A DNA stretch of 64,000 nucleotides, from the NCBI GenBank assembly GCA_944470555.2, contig OX104128.1, positions 40,221,920-40,285,919 on the forward strand, in the 5' to 3' direction. The position numbers and the translations under genes are program-made. The notes under the pieces were generated by a model that was not told the DNA's origin, made no database searches, and saw only the letters and a list, made by a program, of their open reading frames with translations. Source of the stretch: Heterobilharzia americana. Taxonomy: Eukaryota > Platyhelminthes > Trematoda > Strigeidida > Schistosomatidae. This document shows, piece after piece, positions 46,852 to 57,776 of this stretch. How positions within the stretch are numbered: position 1 is the first letter of the stretch; every line of letters begins with the position of its first letter.

Positions 46852-47069
46852 ATACTAGACTGAGTAAACTACTATACTGATACTGTCTGAAATAAGTTTT
46901 TAGTACTCTGGTTAGAAATGTGAAATATAGTACAGTCTTACACGGGGAAAGTGAAACAGATTTAGTGTTTTTTAAGAATTCATGTCTCGTCTAGAGTTGT
47001 AAACGAATGCTGAGAATAATAACCGTGAATAATATTTATCAGTATTTAGATACATATATTTCGAATGAT

Positions 47070-47690
47070 ATTTTATCAAACTACCTTCGTAGCATGGGCC
47101 GTGTTTCATGGTGTCACTATGTGAGTAACGCAGAATTCAGGCTTACAGTTTTAGGCAGGAGAGGTAAGACAAATGGTATGGTTGTGAATCTTCGTTAACT
47201 GAGATGGCTGGGACATATGTTTCCTATGCGTAGCCACTATCTGTCTCGTAGCACACCATTGGCCGAACAGGTTCAGGCTGGAAAAAGACTCAGGGTGGCC
47301 AGACTAAAACATGGCTTTAAGGCATGAAGTCCTTGACCGTTCCTTTGAGCCATGTAGGGTGGCTAGTTGGGGTGTGCGGGACCAGAGGAACCAGTGGTTG
47401 GAGACTCTAGGTAATATGGCTCAGAACCGATGTCAGTGGCGCAGATGCATACACACATTATCCTCACATTAACTGACATACTTAATCTCATTATCTTCTC
47501 ATTCTTTCCTCTTCTTTTTACTACTTCCCACTTCTACTTCCTTAGACCGATCTTTTTTTCTCCATTTTCCATTTTATTGCTTTGTTACCTCATGTGCTGA
47601 CATGAGGTGTGGCAACTTAGACCGTTACGCAGTAATGCCTGGTTTTATGTTGATCTTGATAATTTATCAAACTGGTTTTCTTTTTATTAC
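47070..47690 (+). mobile_element. Family-A LINE, 3' fragment
   Basis: The translation shows 'RRGKTNGMVVNLR', then LRWLGHMFPMRSHYLSRSTP (about 47190-47255) and, further on, 'VVGDSR.YGSEPMSVAQMHT', the tail of the family, ending in the shared 3' region near 47680. It lies just downstream of the EGF/TM exon. Confidence 0.7.
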
Positions 47691-47714
47691 TCATACTGCA
47701 ATCATATATTAGTT

Positions 47715-48171
47715 AAGACTTCATGATTGGTTTTGCTTCAAGCAAGCGGCGACGGGTAAAAAAATAAAAAGAACCTTTTCTAATAAAGAACTTCAAGCAT
47801 TTTTGCAACGCTATGAAGAAAGAATGGAAGCTGTAACACTGAGAATTACTGAGAAATTCAATCAAATTCTGGGTGACATTCATCCAGAATCTGCTTCCAT
47901 AAGTCCCGAGATTTTGAAAAAGACTCGATAAATACTTCAATGATGGATATAATTAAGATGAAATTGAGTCAACGAAGCCTGATAATATGGATCACGTTAT
48001 ATTGATGAATGATAGTAAATCCTCTATTTCCCATCAGACATTAAATGGGACGAACGTTCGATCAGATCATGTCAATGAAAACCAAGAAGTACTTTCAGAG
48101 AGTTTGAAAAGTGATGTAAGATGTTTACTGTCATCCAACCCTTCTAAAACTAAATCGTATACTAAATATTA
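47715..48171 (+). pseudogene. Frameshifted coding-like segment, possible retrocopy of an unidentified gene
   Basis: An open stretch from about 47715 reads WFCFKQAATGKKIKRTFSNK, then ELQAFLQRYEERMEAVTLRI and 'LGDIHPESASISPEILKK' before a frameshift near 47920. Another frame continues 'DEIESTKPDNMDHVILMNDS' to a stop at 48170. Codon use and composition look like a real charged, helical protein. There are no introns between the pieces and two disruptions, which suggests a processed copy or old exon. I do not recognise the parent protein. Confidence 0.4.
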
Positions 48172-50066
48172 AAGAATAGTTCTCAGTGAGTTACATTGCA
48201 AGCCAAAGCATCAAAGTTAAGAATTATACGGATAATCAGGGAAGTTCAAAACCCCTTTACACACTTCAAATGTATTAGTTGCTTTGTATGATAGTGGACA
48301 ACCATATCGAGCCAGTGAATTTGAGGATCATCTGCAAGTCACTTTCGCTTCAAAAGTTGCGTCTACTAACCAGCAAGGAACTGGAAAACCCAGAATCCAT
48401 AGGTCGCTCACATTGCATCAGGCGGTCAGAAGCATATCATCTCGGTAATATACTTTGGAGTTGGCTACGGCAATTTATCGCGTAACAGAGTATCTTATCA
48501 ATTAGATCAACTACTCCTAGATTACTCTGGCTCAAAGTGGATACAAAATCTTAGGGTTTCATTTACAACGCCCAGGCTTGCTTGTAACTAGAACCAGAAG
48601 AGTATGACAACACTACCTGCCCAGTTGAGTTAATGCATGGTTTCATAGGATTTGTCGACAAACTCCAAGCAGTTTACAGAGGACTAATCTGAAATGCAGG
48701 CAGATGACTAAAGACTTCCAGAAACGCAGCAAGGTCGATCGTGAGAAATCCATACGTGAAAGACGGTTGCTAATGAGCATATTAGTTGTTCAGGCAGGCC
48801 TAAATGAACTTGGTTCAGCAGATCATTAGAGAATAATTTTTCATGATCCAGTAAAAAGTTGTCCGTCAACCACAAAACACTATTGTACTGTCTATATCTA
48901 TTTCAAGGGGAAGTGGAGTAGGATTGCCACGATTTTTATAAAAAGCCCTAAATCCCTGAATGTTTTTACAACAAATCTTTTAGCTCCGAAGTGTCAGGAA
49001 AAAGCACATGAACCAACGTGTAAATTTCAGATTGGTTGAAGGGACAAAAATCGATAGGACACTCAAATCAAGAAAAGTCTGAAGATAGCTATAGCCACTG
49101 TAAATATATATAAACCACTGTATTTGGATGTATTTTTGACGTTTCAATACACCTTCTGTTATTTCAACGCCCTTTCCATTTATCGAGGAACTGAGCGACC
49201 ATCCATCTGTGGAATTTGAAGGCTATTGTTCAAGCGTCCATATATACAGGTCATATCAAGTAGTCAATACAAGGATATAACAACTTTAACACGGTGAAAA
49301 TATATCTAGAAAATATATATAGTCGTGTTTCATAGCGACGTTGAGGGATTCACATGATGTCAAACAAATAAGTGCAATTTCTTACGTAACCTAAACGCTA
49401 GCACCAAACCACTGGTTCATACATCAAGGACCAACACCATATACCTGTATATGAAGATAAACCGGTAGGATAGATATGGCTCCGAGAAGTAAAAAATACT
49501 ACTAAGTCATCACATATAGCTTCATGTAATAGATTGTATTAAATCTTTCCAGTTATTACGTATGTATGCTAAATTGCTATTCAAACAAATGTAGCTTGGT
49601 GAGTTTCATCAAACTTGTAGTCTATTAGTAGGTAATCGAAAGTCAAGATAAGTGAGCCATAGTAAGCATGAAGTATGTTCATAAAAAAAAACAGTTAACC
49701 ATTCTGATAATGCTCCCCTAGATTTACTTCAACTTCGGCTTATAGAAGTACTAACACTAGAGGAATATTAATCCACTAACCTAAAAATATTTACCACAAT
49801 ATGGACTTCCCAATATGTATGAACTAATTGTGTGGAAGAAATCAAGTGTAACTTAACATTTCGTATATCCTTCAAGCTTTAAAATTGGTAACATATAAAA
49901 AAGAATTTGTTAATCACTTGATATCATAAATAAATATGTAGTATACTTCTATATTGTATAAAATTATGCTTGTAGCTTGAAATCAGTGAGACGCAGAGAG
50001 AAAGAGAGAAAAGAAAAAGGAGATAAAATTACAAAATGAAAAATAAAGATGAAAATAGAAAGTTAT
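48172..50066. other. Region downstream of the VPS39-like stop codon
   Basis: Between 48240 and 48800 short open stretches on the plus strand (for example NVLVALYDSGQPYRASEFED near 48270-48325) look coding-like but are broken and unrecognised; they may extend the segment at 47715-48171. From 48900 to 50066 I see nothing. No clear AATAAA is seen on the minus strand near the VPS39 stop. Confidence 0.3.
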
Positions 50067-50345
50067 TCATCTGTTGTAACTATTTATTTGGTTATTACTT
50101 TTAGCATTATGAACTAAATCTATAGAACATCCATAATGTTCTAATTCATCGTTTGTTGGTTGTTTAACAAAAGCACTATTTCCAATACGTCGTCGACATG
50201 TTCGACAACGTGTAGATGATAGAACTGAAATATAACTACTTGTGGCTTTTATCCGATCTGTACATGAAGCAATCAACTCAGCTTTAGCAGCATTTTGAAG
50301 GAAAACTAACTGAGTTAATGAACTGTCTTGACATATAAACATGTT
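50067..50345 (-). CDS. VPS39: VPS39/Vam6-like HOPS/CORVET-type subunit, last exon
   Basis: Acceptor ccttcccag ends at 50346; the exon has 93 codons including the stop TGA at 50069-50067. It encodes a helical end of the CHCR repeat, 'VFLQNAAKAELIASCTDRIK', then STRCRTCRRRIGNSAFVKQP, close to the human VPS39 'CMVCKKKIGNSAFARYP', and finishes with EHYGC (human HYFC). This CxxC...HxxC element is the C-terminal zinc-ribbon/RING-like end of VPS39 and TGFBRAP1-type proteins. VPS39 is the Rab7-binding subunit of the HOPS complex at late endosomes and lysosomes. It joins the previous exon in phase 0. Confidence 0.88.
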   Translation of the reverse strand, partial: NMFICQDSSLTQLVFLQNAAKAELIASCTDRIKATSSYISVLSSTRCRTCRRRIGNSAFVKQPTNDELEHYGCSIDLVHNAKSNNQINSYNR

Positions 50346-50684
50346 CTGGGAAGGATAAGAAAAAAGAGAGAGAAAACAAAACAATGTTTTATCGAATTAT
50401 AACAAGTGTCACATAACGAATAAAATGGCAGAAATGAAGTGAAAATATTTAGCATATAAGTTAGTTAAGATGCTACTATGAAAAATTAGAAATAAAAACT
50501 TCCACATAACCGTAAAGTGACTATTCCTAAATTTTGTGCGTGCCACAAGTATACATTCCATTTATGATATTCCTTTTTTTATCACAAGAGAATAAATTAA
50601 GCTTTAAAGTGTATTCATTTGCTAATATTGATTGTGAAATTTAATTTTATCACTTAAAGACCTTCAATAAAAGTGTATAATAAC

Positions 50685-51260
50685 AGACGTCTTCGTAATA
50701 TTGTTCGCGTTTGCTGGAGTAACCGTGTGAACAGTGCCGAAATTGGTCGAAGAGCACTAGGTGAGGTAGGCAAGTCGATTGATGAGGTTGTGAACCTTAG
50801 TTGACTAAGATGGCTTAGATATATACTGCAGATACTGAGCTACTAACTACCTTGACTTGCCATCCTACGGGAAGTTGAATTAGGTTGGAAGAAGGTTCAG
50901 AGTGGCCAGACCAAGACGTGGCACTAGCCAATGAAGTCTCTTATTGTTAGTCTGAGTTGTTTGGGGAGATGTAGACTGCCCGAGATGAAACGAACCAGTG
51001 GTTGACGACTAACTTTTGGTAAGATGGTTGAAAACTGGTCACAATGTCGAAGACTTATTCACTCTTTGACATCTAAAGCTTGACTATTCTCGCTAACCTT
51101 CATCTTCAGGTTGTTTATTTTGTCACACAACTTTGTGTCCTTCGATATCACTCTTTTTCTATCCATTCCTTGTTTGTGTATTGTTGCAAAGTTTGGCAAC
51201 ATGGACCGATGCACTAGTATACAAGGTTATATATTGATTTTGTCTGTCTGTATAATAACT
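50685..51260 (+). mobile_element. Family-A LINE, 3' fragment in the VPS39 intron
   Basis: The translation contains 'RRALGEVGKSIDEVVNLS' (about 50747-50800), LRWLRYILQI, 'GQTKTWH' and LGRCRLP. It ends in the common family 3' region (ttgattttgtctgtctg, about 51233-51249). Antisense to VPS39. Confidence 0.75.
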
Positions 51261-51534
51261 AGAGAAAGTACTTTTTTATTGTACAAAAAACTAGCGTAAA
51301 ATTCAGGATTTCTGGTAATCATAATTAAAGTTAAGTAAATTTTGTATAAGACACTGAATTGCTTCTAATTTTCTCTCAATCTTTTTGCTTGGTGTAGACG
51401 GTAGTATTAATGATGCAATCTGTAATCTTAGTCATTATGTGATTTTATCGTCTACAGAACGTGTTGATATCACTTTTAAGTTTCTTTAATGAACTTTTCC
51501 CAATTGATGAGATCATGCATAATGTGTGTTTTAG

Positions 51535-51644
51535 CTAATTTAACTCAAAAGAATCGATTTTATAGGCAAGCTGGTATAATGCATCAAAGTGATAAGTATT
51601 TACAGGAAAGAGTACTAGAGAATAAAGCTTTATCTAACTCAATG
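51535..51644 (+). CDS. Weak candidate exon, opposite strand to VPS39
   Basis: A 110-nt stretch with acceptor tgttttag and donor ATG|GTACGT is open in one frame: NLTQKNRFYRQAGIMHQSDK, then YLQERVLENKALSNSM. It reads like a short amphipathic helix. No partner exons were identified and the protein is unknown to me, so it may be chance. Confidence 0.2.
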
Positions 51645-51861
51645 GTACGTATTTTGCAGTCAATCAATAAAATCTTTGTTTAGGAATGTAAAAGTGAACA
51701 GTAATATGTTGTATAACGATAACTGTAGAAAATAAAACTATATGAAAGCGATAATAATTTCTCTATTTTTTCCTAACAAACTGATGGATAATAATCCATA
51801 AGAAAATGAAGTTGCTTAAAAGAGTAATACGATTAAACAAAATGATACCACGACTGCATAC

Positions 51862-52001
51862 CTTTAAGTAATCTCCAACAGAACTTATGCCAACTGTAGG
51901 CATTATTCGTATCACTTTAATAGGATCGATAAATGTACTAAATTGATGTAAGATTTCAAGAGCTTTCTTTGTTTTCGGAGTGAATTTAGAGGGAGATGAT
52001 G
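51862..52001 (-). CDS. VPS39: VPS39/Vam6-like protein, CHCR exon
   Basis: The exon runs from acceptor ctttcag (just above 52001) to donor AAG|GTATGC. Its 140 nt fit phase 1 in and phase 0 out. It encodes 'SSPSKFTPKTKKALEILHQF', then STFIDPIKVIRIMPTVGISS and VGDYLK, aligning with the human 'KANLQAALQVLELHHSKLDTTKALNLLPANTQI..IRIFLEK' segment of the clathrin-heavy-chain-like repeat. It was too short for a simple ORF scan and is supported by splice sites, phase and alignment. Confidence 0.85.
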
Positions 52002-52384
52002 CTGAAAGTGAAATTTATACAGCTAATTATAAAATGAGATACCCAAATACGATATTACACTTTTTAACTTACAAAAGTAGTAAGTTAACAGGTAAGATTT
52101 TTTTAATTACTTGAAGAAAATCTTAAATAAAAACAGTACACCGGGGAGTAATAGATAGATGTCCTATTTTAGTTGCAGAACTCCGTGCTTTTTATAAAAT
52201 TACCATTAGTAGCTGCTGTCCTCTTATACCAGTCAATATATGATACAAAACATATTTTAATTTGCGCTGATGTTCAGTGATGACATATACAATATCGGTT
52301 AAGTTGCGATACAAACTTTGTGAGTTTGGAAAACAAAAAGTTAACCACTGGGTTTTTTCACGATTATTTCAAAAATAATACTAT

Positions 52385-52700
52385 TATTGTTGTTGCTTGT
52401 TGATTGGACCGAACTGACAGGTCTCTACTGGTATATGGGCTCCTGCCCGGATGTCTCGTTATTGTCTGTATATTAATTATATGGTAATGATGGATAGTGG
52501 CTAGCCTGTAAAATATTAAAACTATGCCCGTCGCACAAGAAAGTGGCTATCATGGCTTGGTGGATAACGCTCTGGCGTTTGAGGTGATCGATCCCAAGTC
52601 CCAGTCGGGACGATACTCACTGGGGTGCAGATGCGTCCAGCTGACGAGTCCTAAATAGGACGAAAGGCGCGTCCTGGGTTCGACTGCTATCCACTTCCCA
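52385..52700. repeat. SINE-1 (Sm-alpha-like) inverted pair in a VPS39 intron
   Basis: At about 52385-52510 the sequence is the reverse complement of a SINE-1 tail (gattggaccgaactgacagg, 'atatgggctcctgcccggat', 'gatggatagtggctagcc'). From about 52540 a plus-strand unit follows with head (atggcttggtggataacgct), B-box-like segment (tgatcgatcccaagtccc), the 'actcactggggtgcag' block, an intact hammerhead and the tail 'gactgctatccac'. The two units face away from each other's tails, as in the other pairs. Confidence 0.65.
52632..52682 (+). ncRNA. Hammerhead ribozyme, best-preserved SINE-1 copy
   Basis: CTGACGA at 52641-52647, stem II GTCC/GGAC (52648-52651 with 52658-52661), GAAA at 52662-52665, cleavage after GTC (52671-52673), stem I CCAG (52637-52640) with CTGG (52674-52677). 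This is the textbook layout of the schistosome Sm-alpha hammerhead (core CTGATGAG, loop CAAATA, GGACGAAAC, GCGTC|CTGG). One change in helix III (GAAAG for GAAAC) gives a G.G mismatch. Self-cleavage is plausible. Confidence 0.75.
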
Positions 52701-53039
52701 TCATTAATATAGACATACCAATGTCATGAAAATGGAAGTCAACACATACATGCATGAGTACACCGCTGATGACCTTGTTCTTGAATGAGAAGAACAGTAG
52801 TATAAAGTTCAGACCATTCGGATGTGTAAAACGAAATTCGCAAATCAGTATCAGTAGTTTCTGATTACTCATACTATTCAGCAGTATATTTTGTTACTTC
52901 ATTATACTTTTCTGACATAGATGTCAATTTGCGATTTCAGCTAGATGGTTTTCATCAGTTGAATACCTATTCAGCTGTGAAAAATATCAACGTGGATAAG
53001 GTGAATTGAGAATAATGTGACAATTGATCATATATTAAA

Positions 53040-53290
53040 TGCTATACGGGTTCATACAAGTCAGCCTGCTGGATTTATTTGCTTTGAACCATTCGGCTTC
53101 TCTGTGAGATGAATGTGTTTCGAGTGAGTGAAACAACTCTTATTTGGCTAGCGAGATTCAAAGATTGGCGGTTATGTTTCTCAGTAGCGGATACATGCGC
53201 ACTACTTAGGAAGTTCATATTTGGGCAAGGCGAAACTGTTCAGTGCTTAGTACTTGCAATGGCTAACCAGTTGATGTCAACTTGCGTTTA
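53040..53290 (+). repeat. Diverged family-4 repeat
   Basis: It shares 'gttcatacaagtcagcc' and a gagtgagtgaaacaactct block with the unit at 5180-5350. The hammerhead core is not intact here (tgtgagatgaatg in place of CTGATGA). Confidence 0.35.
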
Positions 53291-53829
53291 AAAACTATCG
53301 TCAAGCCAATGAAGTAGCAAATCAACAAATGAAATCGGATAATTTTTCAAAGAACAATCAAGTCTTTGCTACCTAACATCAAGTCATGAGACATTGTGAT
53401 GAAATATCCTAAAAAGCCAGAGCATATTTAAATAGATGGGAATTTTGAGTTTAAGGTTTTGGCAACAGGGTTTTTTAATGGCATAAGATTGGTGATCATT
53501 TCCAGTACAACCACCTCCGACTACATAAGAGTACTTTCGATACCTATTAGCCCTGGTAATACAGTATTTCAGCATTAGTCGATGGTAGAAAAGTTCTGAA
53601 ATTTTCTCTTCTGATATAATTTGTAATTCCAAGATCCAGAAAAAAGATATCAATCAAAATCAACGTTTTTTAGTGTTCTTCATGAGATATGTGACCTTCA
53701 TTTCTAAAAAATAACAATGATATGTTTACAGTAATGCAAATGACCTTAATTTAGTAAACACTAGTTTTAATTTCCTTGTAGATGCGATAACAATAACTTA
53801 AATACTCGACTACTGACCAGTGGGTCACA

Positions 53830-54350
53830 AGTTCAAAACCTACAACACATACTGAGGTCTAGGCCATCAAGTAGAAGTACAATCACATTGTCTGGTCACT
53901 GGAGAGTAACCAACTTGATGTTGTCTAGTCCTAAGTGGTGATCGAATTCTATAGACCATTTTGCAATGTGCACACCAGACTAGGTAGCTCAACATTACGA
54001 TGCACTTTGATAGATGTTAGTTGGATGGAGGCAATCGGCAGGAAGACCTGCGACCCCGGTTTGCTGCTTGTTGGCACTCATCAGCAAAGCGTATCTACAA
54101 TCTCCATGGGACTGACGTCTCTCTAGTGACCAATCAATGTATCCAATCCAATCCTACAGGAGGTAGGTCGATGACTGAATAGCTCAGTGTTAAAGTCGCT
54201 GACTACAACCCCGGGTGACGCGGGTCCGAATCTCTGGCGAGATATCAGTTCCATAGAGATTGCTGATACGGCTTGCTGACGAGTGCTAACAAGCACAAAA
54301 TCTAGCTCCCACGGCTTCCTGCCGATTGCCTTTATCCAACTAACATCTAA
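53830..54350. repeat. SINE-3 inverted pair in a VPS39 intron
   Basis: 53870-54090 is the reverse complement of SINE-3 (compare 45385-45690), and 54175-54350 is a plus-strand SINE-3 unit (cgggtccgaatctctggcg, 'cagttccatagagattgctg', 'cttcctgccgattgcctt', 'atccaactaacatctaag'). Hammerhead-like cores: minus strand CTGATGA (54084-54078), CAAA for GAAA, GTC (54054-54052); plus strand CTGACGA (54276-54282), stem II GTGC/GCAC, AAAA for GAAA. Both have one key change. Confidence 0.6.
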
Positions 54351-54774
54351 GAATTATAATCAGCTTTAATATAAGAAGCATGTGTCTCATAACTTTCAGT
54401 GTGTTTGTAACACTAAAAAGCTACAATTAAGTGGACTTCAACTATGATAATGACTATACCCGTTTACGAAAAGAGAAAGCTAATATCATCCAGAAATGCG
54501 TTTTCAACTGGAAAGATAGCTGGCAGCCACTCTGGATACAATGATCAGATACACTGGAATGGAACAATGCAAGTTGAATAGTGTAACTCAGCAGGCTAAA
54601 GGTGTTGCCTGATTGCACAAGGTTTGATGGATTGAGCAGTTTGTAAAACTATGACGTAACTAGTAGTGATAGGCTGCAGGTGAGTAAACTATACCAGCTA
54701 ATGCAGCGATTTATTTGATCAAAAAAAGCGAGAATTTATAATAGTAATAACTTGGTATAATTGCTTGTATTATA

Positions 54775-54825
54775 CCGTCGTTAATTGGACCGAATTGATC
54801 GGTCTCTATTGGCATTACAGTAATA
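54775..54825 (-). repeat. SINE-1 tail fragment
   Basis: The block 'attggaccgaattgatcggt' followed by 'ctctattggca' matches the reverse-complement tail near 52400 and nothing more is preserved. Confidence 0.45.
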
Positions 54826-55385
54826 ACTTGTTTAAACAAATAAGTATTGTCACGGTAGTCTTGGTGAGTATTTTTTTACTTTCATCGATTGGCCATTCTA
54901 CCTCCTAGTGAGATGCCAGTTGAATAGTAACCGTAGACTCATAAAACTAAAACTAGGAAGACAGGATAATGAATAAAAAGGTATATATAGTAGGTTGAAC
55001 CTTTTTTCTAACACATGAACAACTATAAGAACACTGTACTGACCAATCCCAATGTACATAGTTCAACCCTACAGTTAGTCATGGTTAGATTTATTTAGAT
55101 TTAACCTAAATATAACTACGATGCCTTAATGATACATATTCGAATTCCTGAAGGATAAATAATACACTCAAAGTTGAAAAATGTTTTTTTAACAAGCCTG
55201 AGAAAGCAGGGAATATAGCTTTCTTCTTATCTCGGTGAGTGAAATATCACAGTTTGGGAGAATACGCTGTACATCAAGCGGTTGATATCTGTCAACACGT
55301 GCAATCTTAACAACAGCGAAAATTCTACATCTCAAACAAGTAACCAGATATTAGGAAAAGAAAGGAAACCTCAAAAACAACTTAC
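54826..55385. other. VPS39 intron, no recognised element
   Basis: AT-rich sequence up to the donor of the next exon at 55385. Nothing to add. Confidence 0.3.
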
Positions 55386-55815
55386 AGGGTAAAACAATGC
55401 CCAAAGTAGCAGGTTCTGCAGGTTGAAGACAGATTTGCATAAGTACAAAAAATATATCTGTATCACTATTGTTATTAGTATGATGGATAAGCGTTTCTTT
55501 ATTTTTAAAATTGTCTGTTTTGTTGTTTAAAACAATGTTATCCAATGATGGTGAATTAGCTAATGAAATTGATGAACTATGAATGTATGATGAAGATGAT
55601 AACGAAAGTTTTTCTCCGGTTGTTCCACTACCAACACCATAATTACTTTTTTCACTGACACCACCATAATCTGTATATACATTACCAATCTCTGTATAAT
55701 CATTATCATTTTGATTAGTTTTATCATGGAAAGATTCACTTCTTTGATAAACATGTACACAGTGATTCACAGCTCTATTCCAGTCGTCTAATAAGTGAAC
55801 CCATAGTGAAATGGC
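55386..55815 (-). CDS. VPS39: VPS39/Vam6-like protein, exon with Ser/Asn-rich insert
   Basis: Acceptor tttttatag ends at 55816; donor CCCT|GTAAGT starts at 55385. The 430 nt start in phase 0 and leave one base. The exon opens AISLWVHLLDDWNRAVNHCV, matching human 'ALFIYVHILKDTRMAEEYCH', and closes DIFFVLMQICLQPAEPA, matching human 'DVYLSLLRMYLSPPS'. Between them lies an extra stretch of about 75 residues rich in Ser, Asn, Asp and Thr (for example GEKLSLSSSSYIHSSSISL) that the human protein lacks; it is probably a flexible loop between two CHCR helices. Confidence 0.85.
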
Positions 55816-56849
55816 CTATAAAAAAGTAGAAAAGAAAAATGAAGATATTGATGAAGTAGACCAGGTGTTTCAACAAAGTGACATATTTTTATATGTTAGT
55901 TATAAAGGTAGCTTCGTTATAAGTTGAAACAAGTTAAAGAACTGTTGGAAACTGAGAAGCACTGAGGCTGATATCTTAAACGTAATTTGAAAGTTCTTAT
56001 CAGCAGGAATCCTAGATTGTATACAATTTTGAGCATAAGATGATCAAATTTCTCAACGAATACGTTGTCATTTAGCTTCTAAGTCGGAATCTAATAGGGT
56101 TCACATTTTTCTATAAGACACTTGATCAAAATAAACTTTAGTTGAATATTTACCTACCTTTGATTGCTTGAGAAAATACAAGAAGCAGACAATATATGTA
56201 ATCTGTAGATAACTTGTGAACAAACAATTATATCCATTTGAAAACGAATAACTAAAGACTACGTATTAGTGAATAACATGGAAACCCCTTACGCTATTCT
56301 ATGAATGATACTCATCATCGCGATCGCTTTGCTCTCATAACCAGTGACTCTGAAGATTTCAATTTCGGTCCATTCGTTATTTAGGGTGATTTTCGAGGAA
56401 ATAAGACTTTGATGACCACTTGAACCTTATTTACTCATGAAAAATTCACGAAATTCATGTCCAAAAATAGACATTAATTAATGAATAGCTTAGAATAAAA
56501 AATGTCCACCATTGGTATTCTAGTCCAACCTTGTAGAAGACGATACCGAATGCTGATGGAAAGGCAAAGATGAAAATGAAACAGCTGAGCAATATTGCTT
56601 AATCTACAGTAGTTTTTGTAATGATTTCAATCCTCAGTTTACAAACAAGCGACTTAAATATCCATAATGTTTGTTCAAAATATTGTCATATACGCCAGGT
56701 GCGTTATTATTAATTGTTACATGGTAATTACAAAGAAGCAAAATCAAAATTCATGTGTGTATATGTGTATCATTTGGAAGTTGCCAACAATAGGTTGAAG
56801 AGACAACAGAAATCTAAAATTACACGTCACCAGTGACATACTGTAATTT
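55816..56849. other. VPS39 intron, no recognised element
   Basis: AT-rich intronic sequence between the acceptor at 55816 and the SINE-1 copy. No feature supported. Confidence 0.3.
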
Positions 56850-57010
56850 AGTTATTGATAGTTAGCAGTCGAATCCAAAAAGCGCCTTCCGAACTGTTCG
56901 GAATTCGTCAGCTGGATGTACCTGCATTTTAATCAGTGATGTTTTTCTCATTGAGACACGGATTTGACACCTATCCATCAGGTTACTGAGTTACAACAGC
57001 TACCTCTTAA
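56850..57010 (-). repeat. SINE-1 (Sm-alpha-like) copy with altered stem II
   Basis: On the minus strand it has the head (tgatggataggtgtcaaatc, with a worn B box), CCAGCTGACGA at 56915-56905, a perfect 8-bp-armed inverted repeat where stem II should be (plus-strand ttccgaactgttcggaa, 56887-56903), GGAA in place of GAAA and TTT for the cleavage triplet. The ribozyme is almost surely inactive. Confidence 0.5.
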
Positions 57011-57214
57011 GAAACGAATATTAGTTCGAATAAACAACGTCAGTAGCATGCTGTAAATTCAATAATAATGTGGTTACATTTAGTAATTTTACATTTGCAT
57101 AGATTTATAGCATGACTATTCCGTCTTTTTTAAGTAATCTTTGACAGTCCAGCAACTTGACCATGTATAGCATGGGGTAATTAAAAGTATCATTACAACA
57201 ACTGATAACCGTTG

Positions 57215-57400
57215 CAAAAGAAGTGGCTACCATGCCCCCAGTTGATAACGCTCTGGTGTCTGAAGTGCAGGGTACTAGGTTCGTGCCTCAGTGGGAACAA
57301 CATCACTCACTAGGGTGAAGGTACATCCAGCTGATGAGTTTCAAATAGGACAAAGCACGCATCCTGGATTCCTCTGTTAGTAACCAACGTCAATATAATG
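57215..57400 (+). repeat. SINE-1 (Sm-alpha-like) copy
   Basis: The unit includes 'agttgataacgctctggtgt', a B-box-like 'ctaggttcgtgcctc', 'cactcactagggtgaaggta' and a hammerhead region: CTGATGA (57331-57337), CAAA for GAAA (57351-57354), ATC cleavage site (57361-57363), stem I CCAG/CTGG kept. The loss of G12 should abolish cleavage. It sits in the VPS39 intron, antisense to the gene. Confidence 0.6.
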
Positions 57401-57776
57401 TCTGCTAATCTATTTTATCTCAAATTTTGGCCTTCTTTCGCCGTGCACTTTTGTGTTTTTCATTGTTAGGACATGAATTATGGTGTTACAATAGTCATAA
57501 ATCACGTTAAGTTGGTCACTGCCCCAACCACTTGACATCTTACAGTTGAGATGAAGACGAAAAAAATTATGGAAAATAGCATAGTTAGCCATTAGAGTGA
57601 TTATGAATGGCTTGATGCATAGTTCTAAGAATAACTCTCATTATTTGATTATACGCATTTCCTGAGATCTTAATCAGCACGGGCAATCAATTATTTAAGT
57701 CTAACTTTCACTTAAAATATGTGCAATGAACAAATATGAAATTACAGTAGAATTACACAATTAACAAGGTTCTTAC

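Larger units (their letters stand above)
50346..51861 (-). other. VPS39 intron with a LINE tail and a plus-strand candidate exon
   Basis: It holds the family-A LINE tail at 50685-51260. Further on, a plus-strand open stretch at 51535-51644 is bounded by tgttttag and gtacgt. The remainder is AT-rich and unremarkable. Confidence 0.6.
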
